Shown here: positions 15,397 to 16,374 of the stretch, in pieces | Position numbering within the stretch: the first letter of the stretch is position 1 | Layout: each line of letters starts with the position of its first letter | Program-made: the position numbers and the translations under genes | From: Planctomycetota bacterium | Lineage (GTDB): Bacteria > Planctomycetota > Planctomycetia > Planctomycetales > Planctomycetaceae | Length of the DNA: 16,374 nucleotides | Assembly: GCA_003669575.1 (NCBI GenBank) | Contig: QWOR01000268.1 | Coordinates: forward strand, 1 to 16,374 | Direction: 5' to 3' | Notes under the pieces: model-generated | Seen by the model: only the letters and a program-made list of their open reading frames with translations | Database searches by the model: none | What the model was told of the DNA's origin: nothing

Positions 15397-16374
15397 TCAT
15401 CTGTCCCGAGATGAACGTTGCTCCTCGCCAGTGCGTGTGGACCAGACCGGCGTGAGACAACAATGCTCGCACGACGGTTGCTATCACGAACAACCGCCCG
15501 ACAGCTGCGAGCGGAGCGGTGAAGAACGGGGCACCGACCATGCGGAAGAGCGCCACGTCGATTGTCGACCGAAGACCGAATGCGACGGCGAATCCCAGCC
15601 CCGCACCCTGAGTCAGCCAGTCAAAACTTCCCGTTTGCAGCGCAGTGGCCAGTCCCCAGAGTACTCCGCCGAGTGGCAGTAGAAACAGCACGAGCATCCG
15701 GCACAAGGTAATCGCCAATTGTGACGGTGTCAGCGCTCCCTTGAAGATCCGGCTCCAGCCATTCCAGGACTCTGTGACCGTTTCGTAGGAACCAGTTTTA
15801 TAGAATCCCTCGGCCTGTGCGACTCGCAGCTGTAGCCCGGCTCGTTTGGCCCCACGAGCCAGCTCGAGATCCTCGCTGATTTTTGATCGCACCGAACTCC
15901 AGCCGCCGATTGACTCGAACGGCGCGCGGCGGACCATGATGAACGCTCCATTCGCGAATGCATCGGGCCAGCGCGGGTCACTGGCTCGTTCCGGCCGCAG
16001 CCAGAAGAGCAGGGCTTCTGCACAGCAGGGGACAGCTAAACACTCCCGCAGGGTGTTCATCGTGTACTGAGCGGTGATCGAGAAGAAGTCGACTTTGTCA
16101 CGCAACATCTCGACGACGCTGGTCCGTAAGGCCGTCGGGGCCAGGAACTCGCAATCGGCGTCGGTGAAGCACACCATGCTGCCGCTGGCACTCTTCATGC
16201 CGAGGTCGAGTGCGTGTGGCTTGCCGAACCAACCCGCAGGCAGTGACGTGACATGACTGACTCGCAGGCGACCTGTGAATTCCACAGCCAGTCGATCGAG
16301 AATCTCGCCCGTGTCGTCGGAGCTGCGGTCGTTCACGGCGACCACTTCGAGATCGGGATAGTCCTGGCGGAACA
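15371..16374 (-). CDS. Family 2 glycosyltransferase, membrane-bound, C-terminal part
   Basis: The N-terminus lies beyond the right edge; at least 334 residues are present. The visible part starts inside the nucleotide-binding region with FRQDYPDLEVVAVNDRSSDD, then PAGWFGKPHALDLG and CFTDADCEF (the DxD metal site, bases near 16154-16162). Next come ANGAFIMVRRAPFESIGGW and SEDLELARGAKRAG, which carries the catalytic-base ED pair. Three or so C-terminal hydrophobic segments (such as MLVLFLLPLGGVLWGLATAL) anchor it in the membrane. The order and the wording of the GWFGKPHAL and SEDLELA blocks resemble HpnB/CrtQ-like glycosyltransferases that act on lipids such as hopanoids or carotenoids, but that is only a resemblance. 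The stop TAG is at 15371-15373, inside the end of the convergent deacetylase gene. Confidence 0.9.
   Translation of the reverse strand, partial: FRQDYPDLEVVAVNDRSSDDTGEILDRLAVEFTGRLRVSHVTSLPAGWFGKPHALDLGMKSASGSMVCFTDADCEFLAPTALRTSVVEMLRDKVDFFSITAQYTMNTLRECLAVPCCAEALLFWLRPERASDPRWPDAFANGAFIMVRRAPFESIGGWSSVRSKISEDLELARGAKRAGLQLRVAQAEGFYKTGSYETVTESWNGWSRIFKGALTPSQLAITLCRMLVLFLLPLGGVLWGLATALQTGSFDWLTQGAGLGFAVAFGLRSTIDVALFRMVGAPFFTAPLAAVGRLFVIATVVRALLSHAGLVHTHWRGATFISGQMIKPRHVKA

Overview
The window looks like a piece of a planctomycete chromosome (phylum Planctomycetota; the genus cannot be told from sequence alone). The best evidence is a large secreted protein with a beta-propeller, a helical repeat region and a C-terminal CxxCH haem domain, an architecture typical of that phylum. 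Supporting signs are a sulfatase beside a remnant of its maturation enzyme, a Tat-exported TIM-barrel-like protein, and a probable fragment of a DUF1559-type gene. None of these alone proves the assignment.

Left region (1-2151). A minus-strand sulfatase runs off the left edge. Upstream of it, on the same strand, lies a formylglycine-generating enzyme gene that is truncated and frameshifted. Next comes a short remnant of a DUF91/NucS-like nuclease. This stretch looks like gene decay, and little else in it is supported.

Secreted pair (2152-6700, plus strand). A Tat-exported, TIM-barrel-like protein of unknown family is followed after about 50 bases by the multidomain cytochrome-like protein. 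They probably form one transcript and may act together on a carbohydrate or related substrate in the periplasm.

Centre (6868-12007). A minus-strand class I methyltransferase gene stands divergent from a tight four-gene plus-strand operon. The operon encodes a protein with an N-terminal STAS domain fused to an unrecognised domain, then the permease, ATPase and substrate-binding protein of an ABC importer of the COG4120/COG1101/COG2984 type. The first three genes overlap by 4 and 8 bases, so the STAS protein is translationally coupled to the importer. This is the most interesting unit in the window: it suggests a STAS-type switch or scaffold dedicated to an uptake system.

Right region (12140-16374). 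A membrane-anchored SOUL-family protein gene lies on the minus strand. Beside it are a probable DUF1559 fragment and a strong intrinsic terminator that no longer serves an intact gene. Then come an MFS transporter (minus), a DUF2334-type polysaccharide deacetylase (plus), and a family 2 glycosyltransferase (minus) that runs off the right edge. The deacetylase and glycosyltransferase genes converge and overlap by 26 bases. No rRNA, tRNA, CRISPR array or intact insertion sequence was seen.
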